A stretch of 49,620 nt of DNA from Capnocytophaga sp. oral taxon 863 str. F0517 (GTDB lineage: Bacteria > Bacteroidota > Bacteroidia > Flavobacteriales > Flavobacteriaceae), in the NCBI RefSeq assembly GCF_000466425.1, contig NZ_KE992087.1:1-49620 (forward strand), in the 5' to 3' direction. The notes beneath the pieces are model-generated. The model saw nothing but the letters and a program-made list of their open reading frames with translations, searched no databases and was not told where the DNA came from. The position numbers and the translations under genes were made by a program. The stretch's first letter is position 1. Every line of letters starts with the position of its first letter. This document shows, piece after piece, positions 16,947 through 25,303 of the stretch.

Positions 16947-17912
16947 GTGAAATTATCTAAAGAGGCTAAGACAGCCATTATCATTCTCATAGGATTAGCA
17001 TGCTTTATATTTGGCATAAGCTATATCAAGTCTTCTTCCTTGTTCAGTTCTAACAAGGATTACTATGCTATTTTTTCCCATTCAGCTGGCTTGCAATCAG
17101 GAACGAATGTAACGGCCAATGGGGTGGGGATTGGAACTGTGAAATCGGTTGTGATAGACCCTAAGACTGCCCAAGTGGTAGTTACCTTTTCTATCAAGAA
17201 GGACTTTACCTTCTCCAAGAATACAGTGGCCGAGATCTATAGTAGCTTGGTTGGAAATACAAGCCTACAGCTACTTCCGGCTATGGATGGGGCTGCTCTT
17301 GCGCAAGCAGGAGACACCTTGACTTCCCATATCCAAACCAGCCTGATGGATGCCATAGGTGCCAATATAGAACCTACCATTGGCAACCTTAATAAGGCGC
17401 TTACCGCTGCTGACTCTCTTATAGGAAATGTCTCTAACACCCTGGATGCCAAAACTCAACAAGATATCAAAGAGAGCTTGGCCAACCTGAATCTTACCCT
17501 ACAACAGATGACCAAGGCTTCAGCCAATCTCAACAATCTCTTAAGTGCCTCCAGTGCCCCTCTACAGAAGTCTTTGGCTAATATGCAGACCGTCTCAGGA
17601 AACTTTGTACAGCTAAGCGATTCCCTTTCTAAGTTACAGATAGGTCGCCTCATGGAGCAAATGGAAGGTACCCTTAGCAAAGTCAATGGTCTTTTGGCAC
17701 AAGTCGAAAAAGGAGGTGGTACCGTAAGCAAACTCCTTACCGATCCTAAGCTATACAACAACCTACAAACAGCCACTTCCGAACTCGGCCTACTGATGGA
17801 AGACCTTCGCCTCAACCCTAAGCGCTATGTTCATATCTCAGTGTTTGGGAAGAATAACCAAGCGTACGAAACTCCTAAAAAGGTAGAGACCCCAATCTCA
17901 GAGAGAAATTAG
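16947..17912 (+). CDS. MlaD-type MCE-domain protein
   Basis: The 321-residue protein has one N-terminal membrane anchor (IIILIGLACFIFGISYI), one MCE domain (about 37-115; GLQSGTNVTANGVGIGTVKSV and NTSLQLLP) and a long helical tail with repeated Leu/Asn/Ser heptads (170-270). Such proteins form the periplasmic ring of phospholipid transporters. Partner MlaE/MlaF genes are not adjacent. The GTG at 16947 is the only start between the promoter and the anchor, hence an unusual start codon. Confidence 0.85.
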   Translation: MKLSKEAKTAIIILIGLACFIFGISYIKSSSLFSSNKDYYAIFSHSAGLQSGTNVTANGVGIGTVKSVVIDPKTAQVVVTFSIKKDFTFSKNTVAEIYSSLVGNTSLQLLPAMDGAALAQAGDTLTSHIQTSLMDAIGANIEPTIGNLNKALTAADSLIGNVSNTLDAKTQQDIKESLANLNLTLQQMTKASANLNNLLSASSAPLQKSLANMQTVSGNFVQLSDSLSKLQIGRLMEQMEGTLSKVNGLLAQVEKGGGTVSKLLTDPKLYNNLQTATSELGLLMEDLRLNPKRYVHISVFGKNNQAYETPKKVETPISERN

Positions 17913-17966
17913 TGATTAGTGGTTAGGCTAACCACTAATCGCTAAAAACGAATCACTGACAACTAA
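17907..17966. repeat. TTAGTGATTAGTGGTTAG inverted repeat
   Basis: TTAGTGATTAGTGGTTAG (17909-17926) faces CTAACCACTAATCGCTAA (17928-17945), giving a near-perfect hairpin across the stop of the MCE gene, followed by further ACTAA copies. It is the same word family as 1322-1351 and 22070-22139. Confidence 0.65.
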
Positions 17967-17978
17967 AAACTGACTTTC

Positions 17979-19265
17979 TTGTTTATATTATTAGTCATAG
18001 CAGGCATTGCTCTTTTTGTGCGCAATATGCGTCGGCTGCGCCATAATATTCGCTTAGGGACAGTGGTGGATACCTCTGACCATAAGCGGGAACGACTTAT
18101 ACGTATGCTTCGCTTAGCCTTAGGGCAAGGAAAAATGGGCGTACGCCCTGTGGCAGGACTGCTACACTTATTTGTATATGTGGGCTTTATCATTATCAAT
18201 ATAGAGGTATTGGAAATCCTTATCGATGGGATTTTCTCCACTCACCGTGCATTTGGCTTTATGGGTGGTTTTTACAACTTTCTTATTGGTGCTTTTGAGT
18301 GCTTGGCGCTTTTAGTCTTAGTGGGGGTAGTGACCTTCTATATCCGTAGGAATGTACTAAAGATTTCACGCTTCCACAAAAAGGAACTACAAGGCAGTGC
18401 GCAGCGTGATGCCAATATCATCCTCTATGCGGAGATGGTGATGATGAGCCTTTTCTTGGTAATGAACGCCTGCGATTACCTCTTACAAATCAGAGAAGTA
18501 GCTCCTTATGCCAAGGTAGGTGCCTTCCCTGTAAGCCAGTGGATCAGTCCTCTGTTTGCCTCTTTCTCGACTCCTGTACTTATTGCGATAGAACGTACTG
18601 CCTGGTGGGGGCACATCATCGGGATTTTTGCCTTCCTCAATTACCTCTACTACTCCAAGCACCTACATATCCTCTTGGCTTTCCCTTATACCTATTATGC
18701 ACCGGTAAAGCCCAAAGGGGAGCTAAACAACCTCCCTTCAGTCACCCGAGAAGTCCAACTCATGCTCGGCACCATAGAGGACAATGGAGCGGAAGAGCCT
18801 ACTCCCACCTTTGGTGCCTCTGATATCATGCACCTGAGTCGTACCCAACTGCTTGCCGCCTATAGCTGTACCGAATGCGGCCGCTGTACCGATGAGTGTC
18901 CGGCCAACCAAACCGGAAAGCTACTCTCCCCCCGTAAAATCATGATGGATACCCGCCGAAGAACGCAAGAGGTGGGCGAAAATATACGAAAACATAAAGG
19001 TGTCTTCCAGCCTGATAACAAGCAACTTTTGGGCGACTATATCACCCCCGAAGAGCTATGGGCTTGTACTACTTGTGCTGCCTGCGTGGAGGCCTGTCCT
19101 ATGGAAATCAACCCCCTATCTATCATTATGGATATGCGCCGCTATATCGTCATGGAACAATCCGCAGCTCCTACTTCCCTAAACAAGATGATGACCCAGA
19201 TAGAAAATACCTCCTCTCCCTGGGGCTATCACCCCTCTGAAAGAGAAAAAGTATGGAAAGAATAG
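17979..19265 (+). CDS. Membrane (Fe-S)-binding protein, heterodisulfide-reductase-like
   Basis: The 428-residue protein has four or so N-terminal membrane helices (between about 1 and 260, with HLFVYVGFIIINIEVLEILIDG), then two [4Fe-4S] motifs, CTECGRCTDECP and CTTCAACVEACP. It resembles NarI/HdrE-plus-HdrC fusions common in flavobacteria, probably moving electrons between a quinone pool and a soluble partner. The usual next gene, a CCG-domain HdrB-like protein, is not here; gpmA follows. The start is uncertain: a stop precedes at 17964, leaving CTG 17970 or TTG 17979, and the first ATG (18027) would remove the first helix. Confidence 0.8.
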   Translation: MFILLVIAGIALFVRNMRRLRHNIRLGTVVDTSDHKRERLIRMLRLALGQGKMGVRPVAGLLHLFVYVGFIIINIEVLEILIDGIFSTHRAFGFMGGFYNFLIGAFECLALLVLVGVVTFYIRRNVLKISRFHKKELQGSAQRDANIILYAEMVMMSLFLVMNACDYLLQIREVAPYAKVGAFPVSQWISPLFASFSTPVLIAIERTAWWGHIIGIFAFLNYLYYSKHLHILLAFPYTYYAPVKPKGELNNLPSVTREVQLMLGTIEDNGAEEPTPTFGASDIMHLSRTQLLAAYSCTECGRCTDECPANQTGKLLSPRKIMMDTRRRTQEVGENIRKHKGVFQPDNKQLLGDYITPEELWACTTCAACVEACPMEINPLSIIMDMRRYIVMEQSAAPTSLNKMMTQIENTSSPWGYHPSEREKVWKE

Positions 19266-19285
19266 GAAATTTGTTTTTTTATTCG

Positions 19286-19293
19286 TAACTTTG
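19286..19293 (+). promoter_or_regulatory. gpmA -7 box
   Basis: TAACTTTG, 44 nt ahead of the gpmA ATG; no clear upstream TTG at the right distance. Confidence 0.5.
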
Positions 19294-19337
19294 TCACTCT
19301 ATATAACCTTATTAATAACCTATTAATCTGCTGTAAT

Positions 19338-20084
19338 ATGTATAAAGTAGTATTATTACGTCATGGACAAAGTGAATGGAACAAACTCAACCTATTCACA
19401 GGTTGGCAGGATGTAGATCTTACCGAGCAAGGAGTACAGGAGGCTCGTGAGGCCGGCCGAGTACTCAAGGAAGAGGGATTTCGCTTCGATGTAGCCTATA
19501 CATCCGTGCTCAAGAGAGCTATCAAAACCCTGAATAATGCCTTGGAAGTGATGGGCGAGCTATGGGTACCTACCTACAAAAGCTGGCGCCTGAATGAAAA
19601 GAGCTACGGAGCGCTACAAGGGCTTAACAAGGCCGAAACAGCCGCTAAGTATGGCGAAGATCAAGTACTCCTATGGAGACGTTCGTATGATGTACAGCCT
19701 CCCCTATTGGAAGAAAGCGATGAGCGCCACCCCTCTCATGACCGCCGTTACAATGCCCTTACCAAGGAAGAGAAAACCGCCGGAGAAAGCCTCAAGGACT
19801 GCTACGATCGTATGCTCCCCCTATGGTTCAGCGACATAGCCCCTGCTATCAAAGAAGGAAAAAGCGTAATTATCGCCGCCCATGGCAACAGCTTGCGCTC
19901 CTTAGTACAGTATCTCGATAGCCTTTCAGAGGAAGAAATCCTAAAGCTGAATATTCCAACCGGAGTACCTTTGGTATATGAATTGGATGCGGAGCTAAAA
20001 CCTATCAAACACTACTACTTAGGTGACCAAGAGGCCATTGCTGCTGCTATCAATAGTGTTGCCAATCAAGGAAAAAGCAAATAA
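19338..20084 (+). CDS. gpmA: 2,3-bisphosphoglycerate-dependent phosphoglycerate mutase
   Basis: The enzyme interconverts 3- and 2-phosphoglycerate in glycolysis and gluconeogenesis. The 248-residue length is standard. The phosphohistidine motif LRHGQSEWN opens the protein (His9), followed by [13 protein letters not shown], the acid-base Glu in [12 protein letters not shown], and the second histidine in [10 protein letters not shown]. It ends in a repeat hairpin shared with the convergent Uma2 gene. Confidence 0.97.
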   Translation: MYKVVLLRHGQSEWNKLNLFTGWQDVDLTEQGVQEAREAGRVLKEEGFRFDVAYTSVLKRAIKTLNNALEVMGELWVPTYKSWRLNEKSYGALQGLNKAETAAKYGEDQVLLWRRSYDVQPPLLEESDERHPSHDRRYNALTKEEKTAGESLKDCYDRMLPLWFSDIAPAIKEGKSVIIAAHGNSLRSLVQYLDSLSEEEILKLNIPTGVPLVYELDAELKPIKHYYLGDQEAIAAAINSVANQGKSK

Positions 20085-20156
20085 AAATTTTGAGTTTTGA
20101 GTGCTTAGTGCTGAGTTGTAGTAAACTCAAAATTAAAAACTCAAAACTCAAAATTT
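20085..20156. terminator. Bidirectional TTTTGAG repeat hairpin between gpmA and the Uma2 gene
   Basis: An 18-bp perfect inverted repeat (20085-20102 with 20139-20156) encloses 36 nt. It starts right after the gpmA stop and extends into the last codons of the Uma2 gene, whose stop is at 20141-20143. Confidence 0.7.
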
Positions 20157-20728
20157 ATATTCATATCAGGAAAGCGAACAGACCGGATGGGTTCTCCTTG
20201 GGCGACAGGGGGAAGACCTATATAGTGTCCTTGTTCTAAAACATATACTGAGATGGAGGGTTCCTGAGGATATACGATCCAATATTCAGGTACGCCAGCT
20301 TCTTCGTATATTCGGTATTTGTCCTTGAGATCTCTTTTTGAATTATGAGCGGAAAGTACTTCTATTACCAAGTCGGGAGCTCCTATAGCGCCGCGTTCAT
20401 CGAGTTTGCTCGGATCACAGATAACACATAAGTCGGGCTGTACAACTGTATCTATTTGGTTGTCAGCCTTTCCTTTTTGGGGTAAACGGACATCAAAGGG
20501 AGAGAGATAGACCCTGCATTCGCACTTATCTGTACATTGTTTAAAGAAATTAACCAACCGCCAGTGCAAGTCACCAATGACCTCCTGATGCCTACGAGAG
20601 GGAGCCGGAGACATAGAAAAGATACGCCCTCTGAGCAACTCTACACGTTCCTTGAGCTGCCAAAGTAGGTAATCCGCATAGGTATAGATACCTTGGGGGT
20701 CTAACTGACTGAGATGAGTGATGACCAT
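20141..20728 (-). CDS. Uma2 (DUF820) family protein
   Basis: The 195-residue protein has the PD-(D/E)XK-like Uma2 fold: LLRGRIFSMSPAPSRRHQEV, VQPDLCVICD, GAPDLVIEVLS with the following NSKRDLKDKYRIYEEAGVPEYW. Acidic residues in PDLVIEVLS and the Lys region are intact, so nuclease activity is conceivable, but function is unproved for most of the family. The gene lies between two repeat hairpins, which suggests an inserted unit, and its C-terminal residues are encoded by one of them. Confidence 0.85.
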   Translation of the reverse strand: MVITHLSQLDPQGIYTYADYLLWQLKERVELLRGRIFSMSPAPSRRHQEVIGDLHWRLVNFFKQCTDKCECRVYLSPFDVRLPQKGKADNQIDTVVQPDLCVICDPSKLDERGAIGAPDLVIEVLSAHNSKRDLKDKYRIYEEAGVPEYWIVYPQEPSISVYVLEQGHYIGLPPVAQGEPIRSVRFPDMNINFEF

Positions 20729-20749
20729 TCTTGGTAGTTTTGAGTTGGT

Positions 20750-20791
20750 AGTTTTGAGTTTTAAGCTACTTTCTACTTAAAACTCAAAACT
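20750..20791 (-). terminator. serS terminator made of TTTTGAG repeats
   Basis: A 16-bp perfect stem (20750-20765 with 20776-20791) has a 10-nt loop, 6 nt past the serS stop on the minus strand. Extra TTTTGAG copies continue to 20735. Confidence 0.7.
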
Positions 20792-20796
20792 CATAA

Positions 20797-22068
20797 TTAA
20801 TCAATGATATCAAAGCCTGTGTATTTGCGCAATACCTCCGGAATCACGATACCTTCTGGAGTTTGGTAATTTTCCAAGATACCGGCTAAGACACGGGGCA
20901 AGGCAAGGGAGCTACCGTTGAGGGTATGAGCAAGCTGTGTTTTCCCTTCGCTATTGCGGAAGCGGAGCTTGAGTCGGTTGGCCTGAAAAGTCTCAAAGTT
21001 GGACACAGAACTGATTTCGAGCCATTTTTCTTGAGCGGTAGAATATACCTCAAAGTCGTAAGTAAGCGCTGAGGTAAAGCCCATATCCCCCCCACAGAGG
21101 CGTAGAATACGATAAGGGAGCTTTAGTTCGTTCATGATTCCTTTGACATGCTCCACCATTTGGTCAAGTGCCTGATAGGAGCGACTGGGGTGTTCTATAC
21201 GGACGATTTCAACTTTGTCGAACTGATGCAAGCGGTTAAGGCCTCTTACATGCGCTCCGTAGCTACCAGCTTCACGGCGGAAACAAGGGGTATAGCCTGT
21301 ACAGCAGATCGGCAACTCACTTTCAGAGAGAATCACATCACGAAAGATATTAGTCACCGGCACCTCGGCCGTAGGGATGAGATAGAGGTTATCCAACTGT
21401 ACATGATACATCTGTCCTTCCTTGTCAGGAAGCTGACCGGTACCATAGCCAGAGTCCTGATTGACCATGTGGGGTACTTGAAACTCCTGATAACCAGCCT
21501 GGGTATTCTTGTCCAAGAAGTAGGTAATGAGAGCACGTTGCAATTTGGCTCCTTTTCCTTTGTAAACAGGGAAGCCTGCTCCGGTGAGTTTGACCCCCAA
21601 TTCAAAGTCGATAATATCATACTTTTTGGCCAATTCCCAGTGAGGAAGTGCTCCTTCGAAGAGTTGCGGGATTTCGCCTGCTTGGAACACATTGAGGTTA
21701 TCCTCTGCGGAGGTACCTTCAGGGACGATTTCATTGGGGATATTAGGGATCCGATAGAGGATTTCATTAAGCTCTTGTACGGTTTGGTCAAGGGCTGCTG
21801 TATATTGTTTGATTTGCTCTTTGAGATCGGCAGTTTGGGCTTTAGCCGCTTCGGCTTCTTGTCTTTTCCCTTCTTTCATAAGCGCCCCAATCTCTTTGGA
21901 GAGCCTGTTGCTCTCAGAGAGGGTATTGTCCAATTGAGTTTGTGTTTGGCGACGATTCTCATCCAAGGCAATTGCCCTATCCACCAAGTCTAATTCTTTA
22001 AAGTTTCGCTTCTTTAATCCTTTGATTACGAGATCTTTATTGTCTCGAATGTAACTGATTTGTAACAT
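20797..22068 (-). CDS. serS: Seryl-tRNA synthetase
   Basis: SerRS charges tRNA-Ser and tRNA-Sec with serine. The 423-residue protein has an N-terminal antiparallel coiled-coil arm (about 28-105, rich in Glu, Lys and Gln) that grips the tRNA, then the class II core: motif 1 near GAGFPVYKGKGAKL, motif 2 CFRREAGSYGAHVRGLNRLHQF and motif 3 NGSSLALPRVLAGILENYQ. The gene is bounded by word repeats on both sides. Confidence 0.98.
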   Translation of the reverse strand: MLQISYIRDNKDLVIKGLKKRNFKELDLVDRAIALDENRRQTQTQLDNTLSESNRLSKEIGALMKEGKRQEAEAAKAQTADLKEQIKQYTAALDQTVQELNEILYRIPNIPNEIVPEGTSAEDNLNVFQAGEIPQLFEGALPHWELAKKYDIIDFELGVKLTGAGFPVYKGKGAKLQRALITYFLDKNTQAGYQEFQVPHMVNQDSGYGTGQLPDKEGQMYHVQLDNLYLIPTAEVPVTNIFRDVILSESELPICCTGYTPCFRREAGSYGAHVRGLNRLHQFDKVEIVRIEHPSRSYQALDQMVEHVKGIMNELKLPYRILRLCGGDMGFTSALTYDFEVYSTAQEKWLEISSVSNFETFQANRLKLRFRNSEGKTQLAHTLNGSSLALPRVLAGILENYQTPEGIVIPEVLRKYTGFDIID

Positions 22069-22069
22069 A

Positions 22070-22139
22070 ATAGTAATTAGTTGTTAGTTATTAGTTGTTA
22101 GTCACTCGCCATTAGTTGTTAGTCACATGTCATTAGTCA
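22070..22139. repeat. TTAGTTGTTAGTCA word repeat
   Basis: Several imperfect copies of TTAGTTGTTAG and ATTAGTCAC fill the whole gap between serS and the NlpC/P60 gene (both minus). No TAnnTTTG box is seen, so serS may be transcribed with the upstream hydrolase gene. Confidence 0.6.
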
Positions 22140-22778
22140 CTATTTAAGTACTCTACTGGTTTTAGCATAGGCTTTTTGCCAATAATTCTCTGAAAGGGTT
22201 GATACAGTAATTCCTTGAGATACTGAGGCATGGATAAACTTCACTTCGTCACCTACTCCAACCACGATGCCCACATGGCTAATGCGATTGCGCTTGCGGT
22301 TAGTTTTGAAAAAGAGCAAGTCTCCTACTTCGGCTTGGCTTAAGGGGATGTCCCGCCCTTGGGTAGACATCTCCAAAGAGGAGCGGCTTAGGGGAACATT
22401 GATAGCACTAAATGCAGTGCTTACAAAGCCCGAACAGTCCATTCCACTTCGGGAAGTACCCGCCCACTTATAGGGGGTTCCGATGTAGGAATAAGCCGAA
22501 TCTATCAGGGTGATAATGCGTTCATCGGCTCCTAAGGCCGCCATATCAGGCTTGATCAGTAGTTCTGCCTTTCGGCTCAGAGGCATATTGGATTCGTCTA
22601 TCACTTCTCTCTCATAGCGAGCTATATCTCCGAAATCAGTAGCAGCGATAAGCATATCATTGGCACTTTCCATATAGGAAGGATTGTCTACCAATTCACG
22701 GGCAGGGCGATTCTGTGCCTGTAAGCAGGAGAATCCTGTTAGAAATGAGAAAGAGAGGATAGGAATGATTTTTTTCAT
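22140..22778 (-). CDS. Secreted NlpC/P60 cell-wall hydrolase
   Basis: The protein has a signal peptide (ending near CLQAQ), a roughly 80-residue N-terminal region, and a C-terminal NlpC/P60 domain with the catalytic Cys in MDCSGFVSTAF, His in ISHVGIVVG and a third polar residue in FIHASVSQG. Such enzymes cut D-Glu/mDAP bonds in peptidoglycan peptides. The inner ATG at 22778 (212 residues) is preferred to the one at 22787 because the promoter box at 22793-22800 leaves almost no leader. Confidence 0.88.
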   Translation of the reverse strand: MKKIIPILSFSFLTGFSCLQAQNRPARELVDNPSYMESANDMLIAATDFGDIARYEREVIDESNMPLSRKAELLIKPDMAALGADERIITLIDSAYSYIGTPYKWAGTSRSGMDCSGFVSTAFSAINVPLSRSSLEMSTQGRDIPLSQAEVGDLLFFKTNRKRNRISHVGIVVGVGDEVKFIHASVSQGITVSTLSENYWQKAYAKTSRVLK

Positions 22779-22792
22779 AACATACATTTTTG

Positions 22793-22800
22793 CAAAGTTA
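22793..22800 (-). promoter_or_regulatory. -7 box of the NlpC/P60 gene
   Basis: TAACTTTG on the minus strand, with only about 15 nt to the chosen ATG; the transcript would have a very short leader. Confidence 0.6.
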
Positions 22801-22915
22801 CGGAATAAATTGATATGATGTTCTATTTTTTATCCATTGTTGATAAAAATATCTTGATGAGTCGGACAAATGTTAAACAAGCGAGAAACCGTCCCTCCAA
22901 GTGATAAAAATTTAT

Positions 22916-22923
22916 TATTTTTG
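22916..22923 (+). promoter_or_regulatory. hemD -7 box
   Basis: TATTTTTG, 10 nt ahead of the hemD ATG at 22934; it excludes the upstream start at 22901. Confidence 0.6.
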
Positions 22924-22933
22924 CACCAAAAAA

Positions 22934-23593
22934 ATGATACGTCTCTTCTCCACCAAGCAGCTTTCTCCCACTCAAAGGCAAGCCTTTACTTCCGCAGGTT
23001 TTTCCTTGGAGATGGAAGACTTTATTGAGATTCTACCGGTGGCTCCTATAGGGGCGATCCCCCAGGCCGACTATTTTCTGTTCAGTAGCCAAAATACCTT
23101 ACTTTCCTTAGCTCAAAACCCTTATTATGCGCAACTACCACATAAGCGAGCTTTCTGCGTAGGAGAAAAGACCCGACAACTCTTGGAACAAATGGGTTGG
23201 GAGGTGTTGGCCTCCTTTGATTATGCCAAAGACTTAGCCCCTTTCTTAGTGGAACACTATTCGGAGGCGTCTTTTGTATTCTTCTGTGGAGCGCAACGGA
23301 TGAACACGCTACCCAATACGCTAAGAGCCCATCATATATCGCTACAGGAATACATCGTCTATCATACGGCACTCACCCCCAAGCGATTGGAGTCTCCCTA
23401 CGATGCACTGCTATTCTTCAGTCCTTCTGCTATAGAGAGCTATCTGAAGGATAATGAGATAGGCCGGGAGAAGCTCATCTGTATAGGAGAGACCACTTAT
23501 GCCGCTTTGCCCAAGGGTAGCCAAGGCTATATAGCGCCTCGCCCTACGATAGAGGGAGTACTGGAATGCTGTATAAGCCTATTTGACAATTGA
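22934..23593 (+). CDS. hemD: Uroporphyrinogen-III synthase HemD
   Basis: HemD closes the hydroxymethylbilane ring with inversion of ring D. The family is poorly conserved; this 219-residue protein has the expected two-lobe pattern: FSTKQLSP and [14 protein letters not shown] in lobe one, [31 protein letters not shown], then [14 protein letters not shown] and [12 protein letters not shown]. Its place directly ahead of hemE supports the call. hemE starts 17 nt after its stop. Confidence 0.85.
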   Translation: MIRLFSTKQLSPTQRQAFTSAGFSLEMEDFIEILPVAPIGAIPQADYFLFSSQNTLLSLAQNPYYAQLPHKRAFCVGEKTRQLLEQMGWEVLASFDYAKDLAPFLVEHYSEASFVFFCGAQRMNTLPNTLRAHHISLQEYIVYHTALTPKRLESPYDALLFFSPSAIESYLKDNEIGREKLICIGETTYAALPKGSQGYIAPRPTIEGVLECCISLFDN

Positions 23594-23610
23594 TAAAACT
23601 TCACCGAAAC

Positions 23611-24636
23611 ATGATAAAAAATGATCTTTTCTTAAGAATTCTCAAGGGAGAGGCGACGGAACGTCCAGCAGTATGGATGATGCGCCAGGCTGGGCGTTAC
23701 CTCCCTGAGTTTCGAGCCCTAAGAGACCAATATGATTTCTTCACCCGTTGCCGTACCCCGGAGCTGGTAGCGGAGATTACCACCCAACCGGTTAATATAG
23801 TGGGGGTAGATGCCGCCATTCTCTTCAGTGATATACTGGTAGTCCCCCAAGCCATGGGGATAGAGATTGAGATGAAGGAGCAGGTAGGCCCCTTCTTACC
23901 CCATCCTATTCGTAACCAAGCCGATATCGATCGCGTATACCTCCCCGATGTCACCGAAGCCTTAGGTTATGTGATGGAAGGAATCCGCCTTACCAAGGAA
24001 CGCTTGGCCGATAGGGTGCCACTCATTGGCTTTGCCGGTGCCCCTTGGACTATCTTCTGTTATGCCGTAGAGGGAAAGGGCTCTAAGAATTTTGATATCG
24101 CCAAGTCCTTTGCCTTCTCCCATCCTGAATGGGCGGATACTTTGCTACAGAAAATCACCGATACTACCATCCTCTACCTCAAAGAAAAAGTAAAAGCAGG
24201 AGTGGATGCCCTACAGCTCTTCGATAGCTGGGGCGGAGTACTCTCCCCGGAAGACTATGAGCGCTACTCTTGGCGTTATACCAAGCAGATTGTAGAGGCG
24301 CTTTCTGCTGAAGTTCCAGTGATTGTCTTTGCCAAGGGCTGTTGGTATGCCTTGGAGGCCATGAGCCAAAGCAAAGCCGCTGCCTTGGGGGTTGACTGGA
24401 GTTGTAGCCCAGCGGTAGCACGAAAGCTCACCGGAGGGAAGAAAGTACTTCAAGGGAACTTAGATCCTGCCTGGCTGCTTTCCTCCCCTGAAGTCATTCG
24501 CGAAAAAACCCAGCAGATGATACGTGCCTTTGGCAGAACCCACTATATAGCCAACTTAGGACATGGCATTTTACCGAATGTACCGGTGGCGAATGCCCAA
24601 GCCTTTGTGGAGGCTGTCAAGCAGTTTAAGGAATAA
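23611..24636 (+). CDS. hemE: Uroporphyrinogen decarboxylase HemE
   Basis: HemE removes four carboxyl groups from uroporphyrinogen III to give coproporphyrinogen III. The 341-residue protein has the N-terminal signature [18 protein letters not shown], the catalytic Asp in [22 protein letters not shown] and the C-terminal [11 protein letters not shown]. The ATG at 23611 gives the family N-terminus [11 protein letters not shown]. Its last 11 nt overlap the end of the convergent sirtuin gene. Confidence 0.97.
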   Translation: MIKNDLFLRILKGEATERPAVWMMRQAGRYLPEFRALRDQYDFFTRCRTPELVAEITTQPVNIVGVDAAILFSDILVVPQAMGIEIEMKEQVGPFLPHPIRNQADIDRVYLPDVTEALGYVMEGIRLTKERLADRVPLIGFAGAPWTIFCYAVEGKGSKNFDIAKSFAFSHPEWADTLLQKITDTTILYLKEKVKAGVDALQLFDSWGGVLSPEDYERYSWRYTKQIVEALSAEVPVIVFAKGCWYALEAMSQSKAAALGVDWSCSPAVARKLTGGKKVLQGNLDPAWLLSSPEVIREKTQQMIRAFGRTHYIANLGHGILPNVPVANAQAFVEAVKQFKE

Positions 24637-25303
24637 TCAGTTCAATGGCTTTGGCCACTCCGGTGGAGGCCTTTTGAGCGATTACAGTAAGGTCGCCACG
24701 ACTATGTAGGGAGGGATTCGGGTCTATATAGAAGACCGGAGTCCCTTCCTTTCTGTAATTCATCAGTCCAGCAGCGGGATACACCTGAAGGGAGGTGCCG
24801 ATAATCATCAGCACATCGGCGGTATAGACCTCCTCAATAGCCTGATCCAGCATAGGAACTTCCTCCCCGAACCATACGATATGGGGTCGCAGCTGGGCAC
24901 CAGTAGGACTCTTGTCTCCTACCTTTATATCTCCTGTACAAGGGTAGGTAACCTGAGGGTTATCCACTCCACGACTTTTGAGGAGTTCACCATGGAGGTG
25001 TATCACATTGTGGCTACCCGCACGCTCGTGTAGGTCATCCACATTTTGGGTAATGATGACCACCTGAAAGCGCTTCTCGAGGTGTACCAAAAGGCGATGT
25101 GCCTCATTGGGCTGTACCTCAAGGAGTTGGCGACGGCGCTGGTTATAGAAATCCAACACCAAGGCAGGATTGGCCGCAAAGCCCTCAGGGGTAGCTACTT
25201 CATTGACATCGTGTCCCTCCCATAGCCCCCCTGAATCGCGGAATGTACTGATGCCACTCTCAGCACTAATCCCTGCTCCGGTGAGTACAACTAATTTTTT
25301 CAT
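24626..25303 (-). CDS. cobB: Sir2-family NAD-dependent protein deacylase (CobB type, class III)
   Basis: The enzyme removes acyl groups from lysines using NAD. The 225-residue protein has [32 protein letters not shown], catalytic His in HLHGEL and [20 protein letters not shown] carries the Tyr-x-x-Arg pair that reads succinyl/malonyl groups in CobB and SIRT5. The structural zinc Cys are mostly absent (one Cys in YPCTGD). Its ATG shares one base with the stop of the upstream lipoprotein gene, so it ends the five-gene minus-strand operon. Confidence 0.93.
   Translation of the reverse strand: MKKLVVLTGAGISAESGISTFRDSGGLWEGHDVNEVATPEGFAANPALVLDFYNQRRRQLLEVQPNEAHRLLVHLEKRFQVVIITQNVDDLHERAGSHNVIHLHGELLKSRGVDNPQVTYPCTGDIKVGDKSPTGAQLRPHIVWFGEEVPMLDQAIEEVYTADVLMIIGTSLQVYPAAGLMNYRKEGTPVFYIDPNPSLHSRGDLTVIAQKASTGVAKAIELIIP

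Noticed and set aside
20141-20728. Insertion sequence carrying the Uma2 gene
   Set aside because: The flanking inverted repeats belong to a word family found in many gaps, the gene is not a transposase, and no target-site duplication is seen.
21148-21993. 281-codon open frame opposite serS
   Set aside because: It lies wholly within serS, shows no recognisable motif, and has no promoter box.
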